Part shown: in pieces, positions 1 through 8,113 of the stretch
How the letters are laid out: each line of letters begins with the position of its first letter
How positions within the stretch are numbered: position 1 is the first letter of the stretch
Assembly (NCBI GenBank): GCA_943913645.1
Contig: CALTYZ010000014.1
Coordinates: 1 to 63,292, forward strand
DNA length: 63,292 nucleotides
Direction of reading: 5' to 3'
Source: an uncultured Corynebacterium sp.
GTDB taxonomy: Bacteria > Actinomycetota > Actinomycetes > Mycobacteriales > Mycobacteriaceae
Notes under the pieces: model-generated
What the model was told of the DNA's origin: nothing
Seen by the model: the letters and a program-made list of their open reading frames with translations, nothing else
Databases searched by the model: none
Translations under genes and position numbers: made by a program

Positions 1-2
1 AA

Positions 3-311
3 GCTGGTGATGCCGGTGACGCACTGCGCGATAAAGCAGACGACGTGCGCGACAACCTGACCGGCAAGGACGAGCTTGCCGCCACCAGCTCCGCAGCGCA
101 GCTCAACGCAGCCACCGACCGTGTTGAGCCCGGCGAGGTGCACCTGCGCAAGTACGTCGTCAACGAGAACGAGACTGTTGAGGTTCCGGTTGAGCGCGAC
201 GATGTTCGCGTTGTGCGCGAGCCCCTCACCGGTACTGAGCGCGTCTCCAAGACCGACGGCCCGACCAAGGGCTGCACCTGCAGCTGCCACCAGAACGACC
301 TGGACAAGTAA
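3..311 (+). CDS. DUF2382 (YsnF/AvaK-like) protein, 3' end only
   Basis: The last 102 codons of a gene that begins before the window; the frame is open from base 3. The second half carries the DUF2382 pattern, VHLRKYVV followed by VEVPVERDDVRVVREPL, a basic/acidic beta-strand repeat found in actinobacterial PRC-barrel and stress-associated proteins. The tail is odd: just before the stop it reads KGCTCSCHQNDLDK, packing three cysteines and a histidine into six positions, which could bind metal or form disulfides. This is not part of the DUF2382 family as I know it. A strong hairpin terminator follows at 421-459. The function is not established; a role in stress or the envelope is only inferred from the family. 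Confidence 0.7.
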   Translation, partial: AGDAGDALRDKADDVRDNLTGKDELAATSSAAQLNAATDRVEPGEVHLRKYVVNENETVEVPVERDDVRVVREPLTGTERVSKTDGPTKGCTCSCHQNDLDK

Positions 312-420
312 GCCAGGTTACAACCGCGGCGGGCACTCACCTGCCGCACCTCCCTCGGTGGCGGCACCACCGCCGCCACCACCCCAGCGGATTTCATCCG
401 CAGTTTGTCCTAACGACCAG

Positions 421-459
421 CCGCTGCCGGTAGCACCTCCGCTACCGGCAGCGGTTTTT
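421..459 (+). terminator. Rho-independent terminator of the DUF2382 gene
   Basis: A perfect 13-bp stem (CCGCTGCCGGTAG at 421-433 with its complement at 442-454) encloses an 8-nt loop and is followed directly by TTTTT. It ends transcription about 110 bases after the DUF2382 stop codon. Confidence 0.9.
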
Positions 460-469
460 CACGCCTGCA

Positions 470-616
470 GCAGGTCATATTTCCATCTTGGGCTAGAACC
501 GCAAACGTCGCACTAGCCCAGCACGAAACTGACCGGGCAAAACCCCAGGTCATATTTCAGCTGCGGCGGCGATTGCACGTCTTGGGCTAGCAGTATCAGG
601 AGGGTGCTAGCCCAAG
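470..616. repeat. Repeated palindromic TTGGGCTAG/CTAGCCCA element
   Basis: CAGGTCATATTTC occurs twice, about 76 bases apart (around 470 and 546). Each copy is followed by a facing pair of TGGGCTAG and CTAGCCCA arms. The second copy is a perfect 12-bp inverted repeat, CTTGGGCTAGCA (581-592) and TGCTAGCCCAAG (605-616), around a 12-base loop. The element fills most of the 312-base gap between two convergent genes. It may be a REP-like intergenic repeat or a weak bidirectional terminator; there is no clear T tract. Confidence 0.6.
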
Positions 617-623
617 ATGAAAA

Positions 624-1796
624 CTACTGCAGGTCAAACGTCTCCGGTGGGTACCGCGGGGTGTGAGAGGTCGGAGCCAGCGCCGCCAAGGCAGACTCGC
701 GCGACATGCCGCAAATCTGCAGCATATCCACAATCAACGAGCGCGTCTGGGCGAGAATCGCGTAGGCGGACAAAACCGCGTCATCGCCGGCGACCTCCAT
801 GGAGGCATCCTGCGCAGCAGCCCGCAAATCGTTAACCAATTCAGGGATCACCTCCGCCTGGGCGCGACGCGAATTGACGTCATACAACTCGGCGAATTCA
901 AGGCTCACCCGGGCAAGCATGTCAATGATCTCGACCTGCTTGTCCGTGATCGCATCACCATCCTCACACAGCACTAACGCCCGGCGCGCCAGCACGCGGG
1001 TAGTGCGCACTGCGTTATCCACGGAGGGAATCACCAAAGACAGCGAGTTCACGCTGCGGCGCTGGGACCACAAAAACGGGGAAATACGGGAGGACTCCTG
1101 GCCGGATTGGATCGCGGCTGACATGTCATCAATGCGTGACTGTGTCCCGCGGATCAAGTCAAGGGCTTCGCGGATGTGGTCGGGTTTGGAGGTGGAAAGC
1201 CCGAGGGCGACGTCGTCAAGCACGGAGCTCATCAGGCCCATAATTGTGGCGATTTCGGCGCGCGCGCTGGCCAACGGTGCTTGGGGGATCAACGCGAGCG
1301 TGACCATGGCCACCGCGCAGCCAACGAACGCGTCAATGGTGCGGTCAATGCCGGTGACTGCCGCACCGGGCGGCATGATTGTGGCGATCAGGATCGAACC
1401 GATGGCCACCTGGTTGTTCAACAACTGGGATTTGGAGAAAAATGAGGCGATGAGCAGCGACCCAGACACGATCAGGGCGATCTGCCAGCCACCCGCGCCC
1501 ACGCGGGAGAACACCAAATCCCCGACCAGCACCCCGAGTGTGCAGCCAAGGCCGATGTCCCAGGCTTTGTTGATGCGGTCCCCGCCGTTCATGCCGATGA
1601 TGATCACCACCGCAATCGGGGCGAAAAACGGCTGGGCGTGGCCGATGATATCTTTCGCGAGCCAGTAGGCCACCCCGGCTGCCAAACCGGTCTGTGTGAT
1701 TGGCAGGAGGCGTTTGCGCACCCGCTTGAGCCGCGACTGCACGGACTTATCAACGACCTGGAGGCGGTCGCGGGTACTCATTCGTCGTTTGGCCAT
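624..1796 (-). CDS. FUSC / aromatic acid exporter family membrane protein
   Basis: A 390-residue integral membrane protein. About six hydrophobic segments lie in the first 200 residues (for example FFAPIAVVIIIGM, IGLGCTLGVLVGDLVF and IALIVSGSLLIASFF), followed by a roughly 180-residue helical cytoplasmic half. This is the layout of FUSC/ArAE transporters, which export aromatic acids or related compounds. The reading frame stays open into fba, but the ATG at 1796 (MAKRRMST) is chosen because longer forms would overlap fba coding sequence and have no family similarity. No strong ribosome site is visible. It lies 97 bases downstream of fba on the same strand, so some read-through is possible. 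The substrate is unknown. Confidence 0.75.
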   Translation of the reverse strand: MAKRRMSTRDRLQVVDKSVQSRLKRVRKRLLPITQTGLAAGVAYWLAKDIIGHAQPFFAPIAVVIIIGMNGGDRINKAWDIGLGCTLGVLVGDLVFSRVGAGGWQIALIVSGSLLIASFFSKSQLLNNQVAIGSILIATIMPPGAAVTGIDRTIDAFVGCAVAMVTLALIPQAPLASARAEIATIMGLMSSVLDDVALGLSTSKPDHIREALDLIRGTQSRIDDMSAAIQSGQESSRISPFLWSQRRSVNSLSLVIPSVDNAVRTTRVLARRALVLCEDGDAITDKQVEIIDMLARVSLEFAELYDVNSRRAQAEVIPELVNDLRAAAQDASMEVAGDDAVLSAYAILAQTRSLIVDMLQICGMSRESALAALAPTSHTPRYPPETFDLQ

Positions 1797-1893
1797 GGTT
1801 TGCACGATCCAGGTCGAGAAAGTTGAAGTCGAGAAGTGAAAGTGGGAAAAGAAACGCGCCGGACTCCGCAGAGCCGGCGCAAGCGAGCGTACG

Positions 1894-2928
1894 TTACTTT
1901 GAAACGCTCTTGCCAACTGAGTGCAAGTCCTGGCACGCCTCAATGACGCGCTCAGACATGGACTGCTCAGCCTTCTTCAGGTACGAACGTGGGTCGTAGA
2001 CTTTCTTGTTGCCAACCTCGCCGTCAACCTTGAGTACCCCGTTGTAGTTCTCGAACATGTGGGAAACCACCGGGCGGGTGAACGCGTACTGGGTGTCAGT
2101 GTCAACGTTCATCTTCACCACGCCGTAGCGCAGCGATTCTTCAATCTTTTCCTTCTCCGAGCCGGAGCCGCCGTGGAACACGAAATCAAAGGGGTTGGTG
2201 CCTTCCGGCTTGCCCAGTTTGCGCTCGGCGACCTTCTGGCCCATGTCGAGCACCTCAGGACGCAGCTTCACATTGCCGGGCTTGTACACGCCGTGCACGT
2301 TGCCGAAGGTCGCAGCCAGCAAGTAGCGGCCCTTCTCACCCATGCCGAGGGCGTCAATAGTCTTTTCAAAATCTTCCTCGGAGGTGTAGAGGTTCGCGCC
2401 GGCTTTCGCCTCAACGCCATCTTCTTCACCGCCGACAACACCGATCTCAACTTCAAGAATGATGTTGGCGTTGTGCGCCTTTTCCAACAGTTCCTGGGCG
2501 ACCTCAAGGTTTTGATCGATCGGCACTGCCGAGCCGTCCCACATGTGTGACTGGAACAGCGGCAGCTCGCCGGCGTTGACCCGTTCCTGGGAAATCGCAA
2601 TCAGGGGGCGGACGTAATCATCAAGCACCTCAAGTTGGCAGTGGTCGGTGTGCAGCGCCACGTTAATGTCGTAGTGGCTGGCCACCTCGTGGGCGAACGC
2701 GGCCAAAGCGCGCGCACCGATGACCTTGTTCTTCAACGCCAGGCCAGAGCCGAACTCGGCACCACCGATGGAGAACTGGATGATCCCGTCCGACTCCGCC
2801 TCGGCGAAACCCTTGATGGCCGCGTTGATCGTCTCAGACGAGGTGCAGTTGATGGCCGGGAACGCGAAGCCGTTCTGCTTCGCGGTGTCAAGCATGTGGG
2901 CGTAGACTTCGGGGGTTGCAATTGGCAT
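1894..2928 (-). CDS. fba: Class II fructose-bisphosphate aldolase
   Basis: Cleaves fructose 1,6-bisphosphate to DHAP and glyceraldehyde 3-phosphate (glycolysis, or reversed in gluconeogenesis) in the cytoplasm. At 344 residues it is the long class IIA form. Zinc and catalytic residues are visible: HTDHC at residues 93-97 (zinc His and catalytic Asp), GNVHG with His212, and FHGGSGS with His252 and the phosphate-binding glycine loop. The start is well supported by an AGGAGG site 8 bases before the ATG. The FUSC gene follows, and a GH76 gene precedes it by 53 bases on the same strand. Confidence 0.97.
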   Translation of the reverse strand: MPIATPEVYAHMLDTAKQNGFAFPAINCTSSETINAAIKGFAEAESDGIIQFSIGGAEFGSGLALKNKVIGARALAAFAHEVASHYDINVALHTDHCQLEVLDDYVRPLIAISQERVNAGELPLFQSHMWDGSAVPIDQNLEVAQELLEKAHNANIILEVEIGVVGGEEDGVEAKAGANLYTSEEDFEKTIDALGMGEKGRYLLAATFGNVHGVYKPGNVKLRPEVLDMGQKVAERKLGKPEGTNPFDFVFHGGSGSEKEKIEESLRYGVVKMNVDTDTQYAFTRPVVSHMFENYNGVLKVDGEVGNKKVYDPRSYLKKAEQSMSERVIEACQDLHSVGKSVSK

Positions 2929-2981
2929 AGGGGGAAATCCTCCTTCTCGGGACCGGTTTTTCCTCCCCCAGTATGCCCGCT

Positions 2982-4196
2982 TTATTCACGCGTTGCAGCT
3001 GCCACTTTCGCCGCGGCCTCTAAGAGCATCCACCCAGAAAGCTGGACGGAAAGGTCACGCTCGTCAATGCGCACAAGCCCCACAGCACTGCTTATCGACG
3101 TCGGCCCTAACCCATAGTTATGCGGCAGTTTCGCGTCCTCAAACCAATTGGCGGGGAAAATCGGTAAGCCATCAACTTCCAAACGGTGCGACCACACCGA
3201 TTCCGCAGACGCCATGACCAGGCGGGCGGCGACCTTCTTCGTGGCGATGTTCTCGCGCGAATCCTCCGGCAGCCGCACCGCCACCTCCGCAAGGTAGCGC
3301 GCCAAAATGCCTTTGAACAGCCCGCCGTCGCCCTCCCCGGACTCGGTCAGGGCACTGCCGAGCACGCCTTGCGGGCTGGCCATGTGCAGCGCCACTGCCT
3401 GCACAATCGCTCGAATGTGGGTGATGTAAAACACCGAGGCATCGGCACGTTCAGAAAACTCGAAGGAATCAATGGGCTCATTGTGGGCGAGGCCGACGTC
3501 GGCACGCAATGCGAGCGCGATTTCTAAACTCGCACCCAAAATCGTGCCCTGGTTGTAGGTGTAGAGCTTGTCTACAATCTCCGGGCCGTTCATGCGCATC
3601 CGCAGGCCATCATTGAGCAGGCCCGTTTCCGTCAACAGGTTGTCAAACACCCAGTCCGTGATCTGCCTGGCCTTATCCAACCTGCCGGTGCGCGCAAACA
3701 GGATCGCGGCCGGCCCGTTCGACGGCACATTGTAGAAAGTCTCCCCTGTGCGCCACGGCAGCACACCGGTGATCGGATCAATATTGGCCAACAGATCGAA
3801 CTCTAAAGCGTCAAGCGCCCTAGTGCGTTTGAACCCTTCTGCCGCCAGCGCCCGGTTCCACGCCAAGGTCAGCCAGGCCTTATCGTCGTTGTACCGGTTT
3901 TTGGTCAACTTGCCTCGCTGGCGGCGCTGAATGCCGCGCAACGTATCAGCGATGCGCTTGCGCCGGGCTTTCGTCGGACGCCGCAACTCCGCATCAACCT
4001 GGCAGTCCAGGTAGTGCGCCTGCCACCAATAATGCCAGTGCCAAAACAGTCGCTCTTTCGAGCTGGGTGGCCAGCTCACCGCCGCCAGGTTGGTTTTCGG
4101 CAAACCCCACAGCCGCGTGGCGTGGCGCGCATGAATCGCCGACGCCGCCAAATCCGCGCGGCGCGACCAGGTGCCGATCCTGGAGTCAACAGACAT
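2982..4196 (-). CDS. Glycoside hydrolase family 76-like protein
   Basis: A 404-residue protein resembling GH76 (alpha-1,6-mannanase-type) enzymes of actinobacteria: an all-helical sequence rich in Trp, Tyr and Asn, with stretches such as HWHYWWQAHYLD, ITGVLPWRTGETFYNVPSNGP and NDGLRMRMNGPEIVDKLYTYNQGT. The NQGT segment after an alpha-helix is typical of the (alpha/alpha)6 barrel. No signal peptide is seen, so it is probably cytoplasmic and the substrate is uncertain; the usual Asp-Asp catalytic pair is not obvious to me. The start at 4196 is chosen over an upstream ATG at 4214 because GAGGGGG sits six bases before it. It precedes fba on the same strand. Confidence 0.7.
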   Translation of the reverse strand: MSVDSRIGTWSRRADLAASAIHARHATRLWGLPKTNLAAVSWPPSSKERLFWHWHYWWQAHYLDCQVDAELRRPTKARRKRIADTLRGIQRRQRGKLTKNRYNDDKAWLTLAWNRALAAEGFKRTRALDALEFDLLANIDPITGVLPWRTGETFYNVPSNGPAAILFARTGRLDKARQITDWVFDNLLTETGLLNDGLRMRMNGPEIVDKLYTYNQGTILGASLEIALALRADVGLAHNEPIDSFEFSERADASVFYITHIRAIVQAVALHMASPQGVLGSALTESGEGDGGLFKGILARYLAEVAVRLPEDSRENIATKKVAARLVMASAESVWSHRLEVDGLPIFPANWFEDAKLPHNYGLGPTSISSAVGLVRIDERDLSVQLSGWMLLEAAAKVAAATRE

Positions 4197-4258
4197 CACT
4201 GACCCCCTCAACAAAACGAGTAGACATTGCTATAGTGCCAGACCCCAGCTGGCCGGGG

Positions 4259-4909
4259 TTACCACGCCTGGGAAAGATCTGCATGCTGACGCACCCACGC
4301 GTGCATCGCAATACCTGCCGCCACACCAGCGTTGATAGAGCGAGTCGAGCCGAACTGGGCAATTGAACACGTCATGGTTGCCACCTCCTGCGCAGCCGCG
4401 CTCACCCCCGGGCCTTCTTGGCCAAAAAGCAGCGCGCAACGCCTCGGCAGCTGTGCTGTCTCGAGTGCAACACTGCCCGGGGTGTTATCAATGGCCACCA
4501 CGCAAAGCCCCTCCTGCTCAGCCCACTGGGCGAACTGCACTGCCGATGCGTGATGGCGAATGTGCTGGTAGCGGTCTGTGACCATGGCGCCGCGCCGGTT
4601 CCACCGCTTGCGGCCAATAATGTGGACCTCTTTGGCCAAAAACGCATTCGCAGTGCGCACCACCGTGCCAATGTTCATATCGTGCTCAAAGTTCTCAATC
4701 GCCACATGAAACGCATGCCGGCGCCGGTCCAAATCGGCCACAATCGCATCCAAGGACCAATACCGGTACGCGTCGACCACATTGCGGCGATCCCCCTCAC
4801 GTAACAACTCCTGGTCATAGCGCTGATCTTGCGGCAGTGGGCCTTCCCACGGCCCGACACCCGCCCGCGGTTGGTGCCACTCGGTGGGGCCGGGCGCGCC
4901 GCTAGACAC
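4259..4909 (-). CDS. TrmH/SpoU-family RNA 2'-O-methyltransferase
   Basis: A SPOUT-class, SAM-dependent RNA ribose methyltransferase of 216 residues. The three SpoU motifs are present: NIGTVVRTANAF (motif 1 with Asn and Arg), LFGQEGPGV (motif 2) and STRSINAGVAAGIAMHAW (motif 3). The frame is open further upstream, but the family sequence fits a GTG start at 4909 that overlaps the pyrE stop by 8 bases (GTGTCTAG), so the two are translationally coupled. The same pairing with pyrE occurs in mycobacteria (Rv0380c/Rv0382c region, from memory). Which RNA is modified cannot be told. Confidence 0.88.
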   Translation of the reverse strand: MSSGAPGPTEWHQPRAGVGPWEGPLPQDQRYDQELLREGDRRNVVDAYRYWSLDAIVADLDRRRHAFHVAIENFEHDMNIGTVVRTANAFLAKEVHIIGRKRWNRRGAMVTDRYQHIRHHASAVQFAQWAEQEGLCVVAIDNTPGSVALETAQLPRRCALLFGQEGPGVSAAAQEVATMTCSIAQFGSTRSINAGVAAGIAMHAWVRQHADLSQAW

Positions 4910-5441
4910 GAAGCCCCAAATCCTCAAGCCCAAGCAGGTAGCGGTAGTCAAGACCGGCTTCGCGCAGCACCTCAGCCGCCCCGGTCGCGCGATCAACCAC
5001 CGTGGCGACGGCAACCACCTCAGCACCCTCCGCGCGGCAGGCCTCCACCGCGGTCAGCGGCGAATTGCCGGTGGTTGTCGTATCTTCAACCACCAGCACC
5101 CGTCGGCCGACAATCGACGGGCCCTCAACCCGGCGCTGCATCCCATGCTTTTTGGGTGCTTTGCGCACCACGAACGCATCAATATCGCGCCCCGGCGCAT
5201 GCATCACCGCCGTGGCCACCGGGTCTGCACCCAACGTCAAACCGCCGACAGCCACATAATCTAAGTCCTCGGTCAGCTCGCGCATCAGCGTGCCAATCAA
5301 CCGCGACGCCTCATGATGCAACGTTGCCCGGCGCAGGTCAACGTAATAATCCGCCTCACGCCCCGACGACAACGTCACTTTGCCATGCACCACTGCCAGG
5401 TCACGGACAAGCTCGGCGAGCCTGCGCTTGTGTTCATTCAC
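4902..5441 (-). CDS. pyrE: Orotate phosphoribosyltransferase
   Basis: Converts orotate plus PRPP to OMP, the fifth step of de novo UMP synthesis. The PRPP-binding signature VLVVEDTTTTGNS lies near residue 115, and KVTLSSGREADYYVDLR is the conserved N-terminal orotate-site strand. A GTG at 5441 (VNEHKRR) is preferred, with AGGAG 7 bases upstream; the upstream ATG at 5459 would start inside that site. The result is 179 residues, normal for actinobacteria. The start overlaps the previous gene by 8 bases and the stop overlaps the methyltransferase by 8, so three genes form a tight unit. Confidence 0.95.
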   Translation of the reverse strand: MNEHKRRLAELVRDLAVVHGKVTLSSGREADYYVDLRRATLHHEASRLIGTLMRELTEDLDYVAVGGLTLGADPVATAVMHAPGRDIDAFVVRKAPKKHGMQRRVEGPSIVGRRVLVVEDTTTTGNSPLTAVEACRAEGAEVVAVATVVDRATGAAEVLREAGLDYRYLLGLEDLGLRV

Positions 5442-6579
5442 TTTGGTTCTCCTTCTCACCTGTTGCCGATGTGCTGAAGATTTTGGGGGGTGTGAACTGG
5501 CGGCGCACCTTCGTCAGATCATTTGCTGCATGCGGCGCACGCGCCGGGCCATGGGCCGGGCCGATCGCATCAGCCAACGGATCTGCGATTGGTTCGACCT
5601 GGTCACCACCAACCGGGCGCTGTTGCACCGGGCCACGTACCGTGCCGGTGGTTCGCGTCGGCAAAGGCAGTGGGGCCTCGGGACGTTGCACCTTCGCAAT
5701 CAGCTTCGTCTCTGCAGCTGACGGCCTTGGCTGCGAGGCTTTCTTACTTATCGACGCTTCCTTGCCGGCAGGTTCTTCTGCCGGTTTAGGTGCAGTCTCT
5801 GCTTCGGGTTCCGGCTCTGCTTCTGGTTCTGGTTCTGGTAGTGTGTTCGCGTCCTCGCCTGGCTCAGTATCGAGCCCGAAGATCAGCGTCAGCGGCTCGG
5901 CATCGCACGGCGGCAGAGTGCGAGCAGAATCGGCAAGGTGAGCCAAGGGCTCAAAGGTCGCTTCCCACTGCTCTGGTTCAGCCCCGCGCGGCAATTGGGC
6001 AAGCACCCATTCGCCTTCAAACCAGACCGCATCAACAGCCTCCGGAAGCTGAGCAAGCGCACGATGCACCCGCACATCCACAAACCGTTGCACCGGGCCC
6101 GGATCAGTACCCCAAATGGTGAAACCGGCAGCACGTTCTACCTCAACCAAATCATCTGCGGGAAGCAAGCCCTGTTTACTACTCGGTTTGGTGGCGTCTT
6201 CAAACCCGTCGCGGCGCATATCAACCACCACATCCGATTCCTCACCGGTTGTCATCGCAATGACTGTGACACCCCCAAGCTCCATCACACACACGTCATG
6301 GTGGTGCGCTTGGCCGGTCGCAATGTCTCGCGGTGCGGCACCGGTGGAGGCAGCCCCGCGCTGCCACTGGCCGACCAGCGTGCTATCAGTCTTTGCAAAG
6401 CGAAACCCGTTCGTCTCCGCCCACACGCGGCGGGCCGTGTTCTGACCGCGCCGCAAGAACACCACGTTGGGCCAACTGCGGCGGGGTTGGGTGTGGCTGG
6501 CCCTAGTGTCGGCACTGAGCAACAGCCACATGCCAGCACCTAAGGCCAGGAATGCGAGGAAAAAGAGTAGGTACGCCAT
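5434..6579 (-). CDS. Membrane-anchored protein with acidic-proline linker (Rv0383c position)
   Basis: 381 residues of unknown function. An N-terminal transmembrane segment (AYLLFFLAFLALGAGMWLLL) anchors a domain of roughly 200 residues. Then comes a linker of alternating Glu and Pro (EPEPEAEPEPEAE) and a basic tail. It sits directly before pyrE with an overlap, at the place held in M. tuberculosis by the secreted or membrane protein Rv0383c, and is probably its counterpart by position. The ATG at 6579 is used; a GTG one codon upstream is equally possible. No enzymatic motif is recognised. Confidence 0.7.
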   Translation of the reverse strand: MAYLLFFLAFLALGAGMWLLLSADTRASHTQPRRSWPNVVFLRRGQNTARRVWAETNGFRFAKTDSTLVGQWQRGAASTGAAPRDIATGQAHHHDVCVMELGGVTVIAMTTGEESDVVVDMRRDGFEDATKPSSKQGLLPADDLVEVERAAGFTIWGTDPGPVQRFVDVRVHRALAQLPEAVDAVWFEGEWVLAQLPRGAEPEQWEATFEPLAHLADSARTLPPCDAEPLTLIFGLDTEPGEDANTLPEPEPEAEPEPEAETAPKPAEEPAGKEASISKKASQPRPSAAETKLIAKVQRPEAPLPLPTRTTGTVRGPVQQRPVGGDQVEPIADPLADAIGPAHGPARAPHAANDLTKVRRQFTPPKIFSTSATGEKENQSE

Positions 6580-6720
6580 CACGTACAGATGTTAACGCCA
6601 GGCGCTGCGGATTCCGTACTTGGCGCGACCGGTGGCGTTGTTCAATTGGCGTAGGTGGATAAGGCAAAGCATGACGCGGCGGAAAGATCCGCTGCTTACA
6701 CAAGCCGAAGCGAGCCGATT

Positions 6721-7575
6721 CTACAAATTCGTCGCCACCGGATTGTCACGATTCGCACTCCACTGCGACCACCCACCCACATAATGCGTCAACACCGGCA
6801 GGCCAGCATGCTCCATCGCGGCCAGCAGCAACGCAGAGTGGTTGCCAGAACCAGAGTACGCAATAGCCGCAGACGGATCCGTCTGGTCCGTTACCCCCAC
6901 CTGCGCACAGCGCGCACGAATCCGATCAGCGTCTTTGACTACAACCGCATCACCTGTACCGGCCTCATCAAACAGCTCAGCAACTGGCAGATTGATCGCA
7001 CCCGGAATGTGGCCGGCACGCAAATCGAGGACCTCGCGGCGGCCATCGAAACGGTTTTTCGACCGTGCGTCAAGAAGCAAGCCCTCAAACCCACGCACTT
7101 CATCAAGATCCGCAGTAGGCAAGGACCCGGCAGTGATCTGCACAGCGTGGGGAACAACCACCCCGCCCGGGCCTGCGACAGTGGGAAAACCATCCCCATC
7201 CCAACGCGCGAAACCGCCATCAAGGATGTAGACGTCTTCAAGGCCCGCCCACCGCAGCACCCACCACGCACGGGCAGCGAACAAACAGTTGCCCGAATCA
7301 TAAACGTAGATTGGACGACCCGGTTGCACTCCCCAACTCTCCACAGCCCGGTTTAGCGCCTCAATCGGTGGAATAGGGTTGCGGCCCCGTGTACTGCTGG
7401 GCATACCAACAAGTTGGGAAGCTGGATCACAAAACAGCGCGGTCGGAATGTGCTCAGATTGGTACTTCGACCACGCCTTGCCCGCCGCCGGCTCCCACAG
7501 CGCAGCGAGAATAGTGTGGTTTTTACCGGTCTGGATGCGCTCGTGCAGCACTTCTGGAGAGACAAAGACGCTCAT
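6721..7575 (-). CDS. Two-domain rhodanese-like sulfurtransferase lacking the catalytic cysteine
   Basis: 284 residues with two rhodanese folds like thiosulfate and 3-mercaptopyruvate sulfurtransferases. The N-terminal domain has YDSGNCLFAARAWW and GFARWDGDGFP; the C-terminal domain has LLDARSKNRFDG, GHIPGAINLP and VGGWSQW. In active SseA/TST enzymes the C-terminal loop carries the persulfide cysteine (SCGSG in E. coli SseA). Here the aligned loop reads YSGSGNHSA, with serine in its place, so ordinary sulfur transfer is doubtful. The start is set at ATG 7575, where similarity begins; the longer frame adds an unrelated 21 residues. It may bind rather than transfer sulfur. Confidence 0.85.
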   Translation of the reverse strand: MSVFVSPEVLHERIQTGKNHTILAALWEPAAGKAWSKYQSEHIPTALFCDPASQLVGMPSSTRGRNPIPPIEALNRAVESWGVQPGRPIYVYDSGNCLFAARAWWVLRWAGLEDVYILDGGFARWDGDGFPTVAGPGGVVVPHAVQITAGSLPTADLDEVRGFEGLLLDARSKNRFDGRREVLDLRAGHIPGAINLPVAELFDEAGTGDAVVVKDADRIRARCAQVGVTDQTDPSAAIAYSGSGNHSALLLAAMEHAGLPVLTHYVGGWSQWSANRDNPVATNL

Positions 7576-7644
7576 GGTCGCCAGTGTAGGCGAGCAGCAC
7601 GGACGGTAACTAGCCCACACCGCATCGCCGGAAGCCATATCGCC

Positions 7645-8073
7645 CTAAGCCATGTAACCCGGCGCCTGCTGGATCACCCCGTCCGACTCCAGGCCATCAA
7701 GCCATTCCATGATCCCCTCACGGGGGCAGTCAGCGCCAATGCTGGCGGCGAGCATCCCGCCCGGGCCCAGCTCCACCCGACACCCAAAGGCGAGCAGCGT
7801 TTGGGCGATCTCATACGAATCCGCCGGCTGCATGTCTTCCGTCTCCGGCAAGACCCGAATCGTTGAGGCACCCCCACGCACCACCACCCGGTCAACATGA
7901 AACTGCCCGCCCACCAGCACACATTCGACGATGTCGCCGAGTGCGAGGGAGGTATCCACAAACGGCACGCTCGCCACCACAAAATGGTTCCCCGCAAGCT
8001 GGTGCGCCGCAAGCTGCTCATCGTCCACGCCGGGCAAGGCCACACGAGTGGTGATCATCGTCGTCGGCTGCAT
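7645..8073 (-). CDS. Small protein, possibly DUF4265-like
   Basis: 142 residues. The stretch HFVVASVPFVDTSLALGD followed by VECVLVGGQFHVDRVVVRGG and STIRVL resembles the strand pattern of DUF4265 proteins (a valine-rich barrel after a 'PF' motif), but I cannot confirm the family by eye. The C-terminal half has an alpha/beta pattern ending in DGLESDGVIQQAPGYMA. It lies 40 bases downstream of clpB and 69 bases before the sulfurtransferase, all on the same strand, so it may be co-transcribed with clpB. Function unknown. Confidence 0.55.
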   Translation of the reverse strand: MQPTTMITTRVALPGVDDEQLAAHQLAGNHFVVASVPFVDTSLALGDIVECVLVGGQFHVDRVVVRGGASTIRVLPETEDMQPADSYEIAQTLLAFGCRVELGPGGMLAASIGADCPREGIMEWLDGLESDGVIQQAPGYMA

Positions 8074-8113
8074 GAGTGCAGTCTAGAGCAGTTTGCGCAC
8101 CAGCGACCGGTTT

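Noticed and set aside
4829..5941. 370-codon plus-strand frame opposite pyrE and the SpoU methyltransferase
   Set aside because: Arg/Pro/Ser-rich low-complexity translation, antisense to three well-supported genes; a GC-bias shadow.
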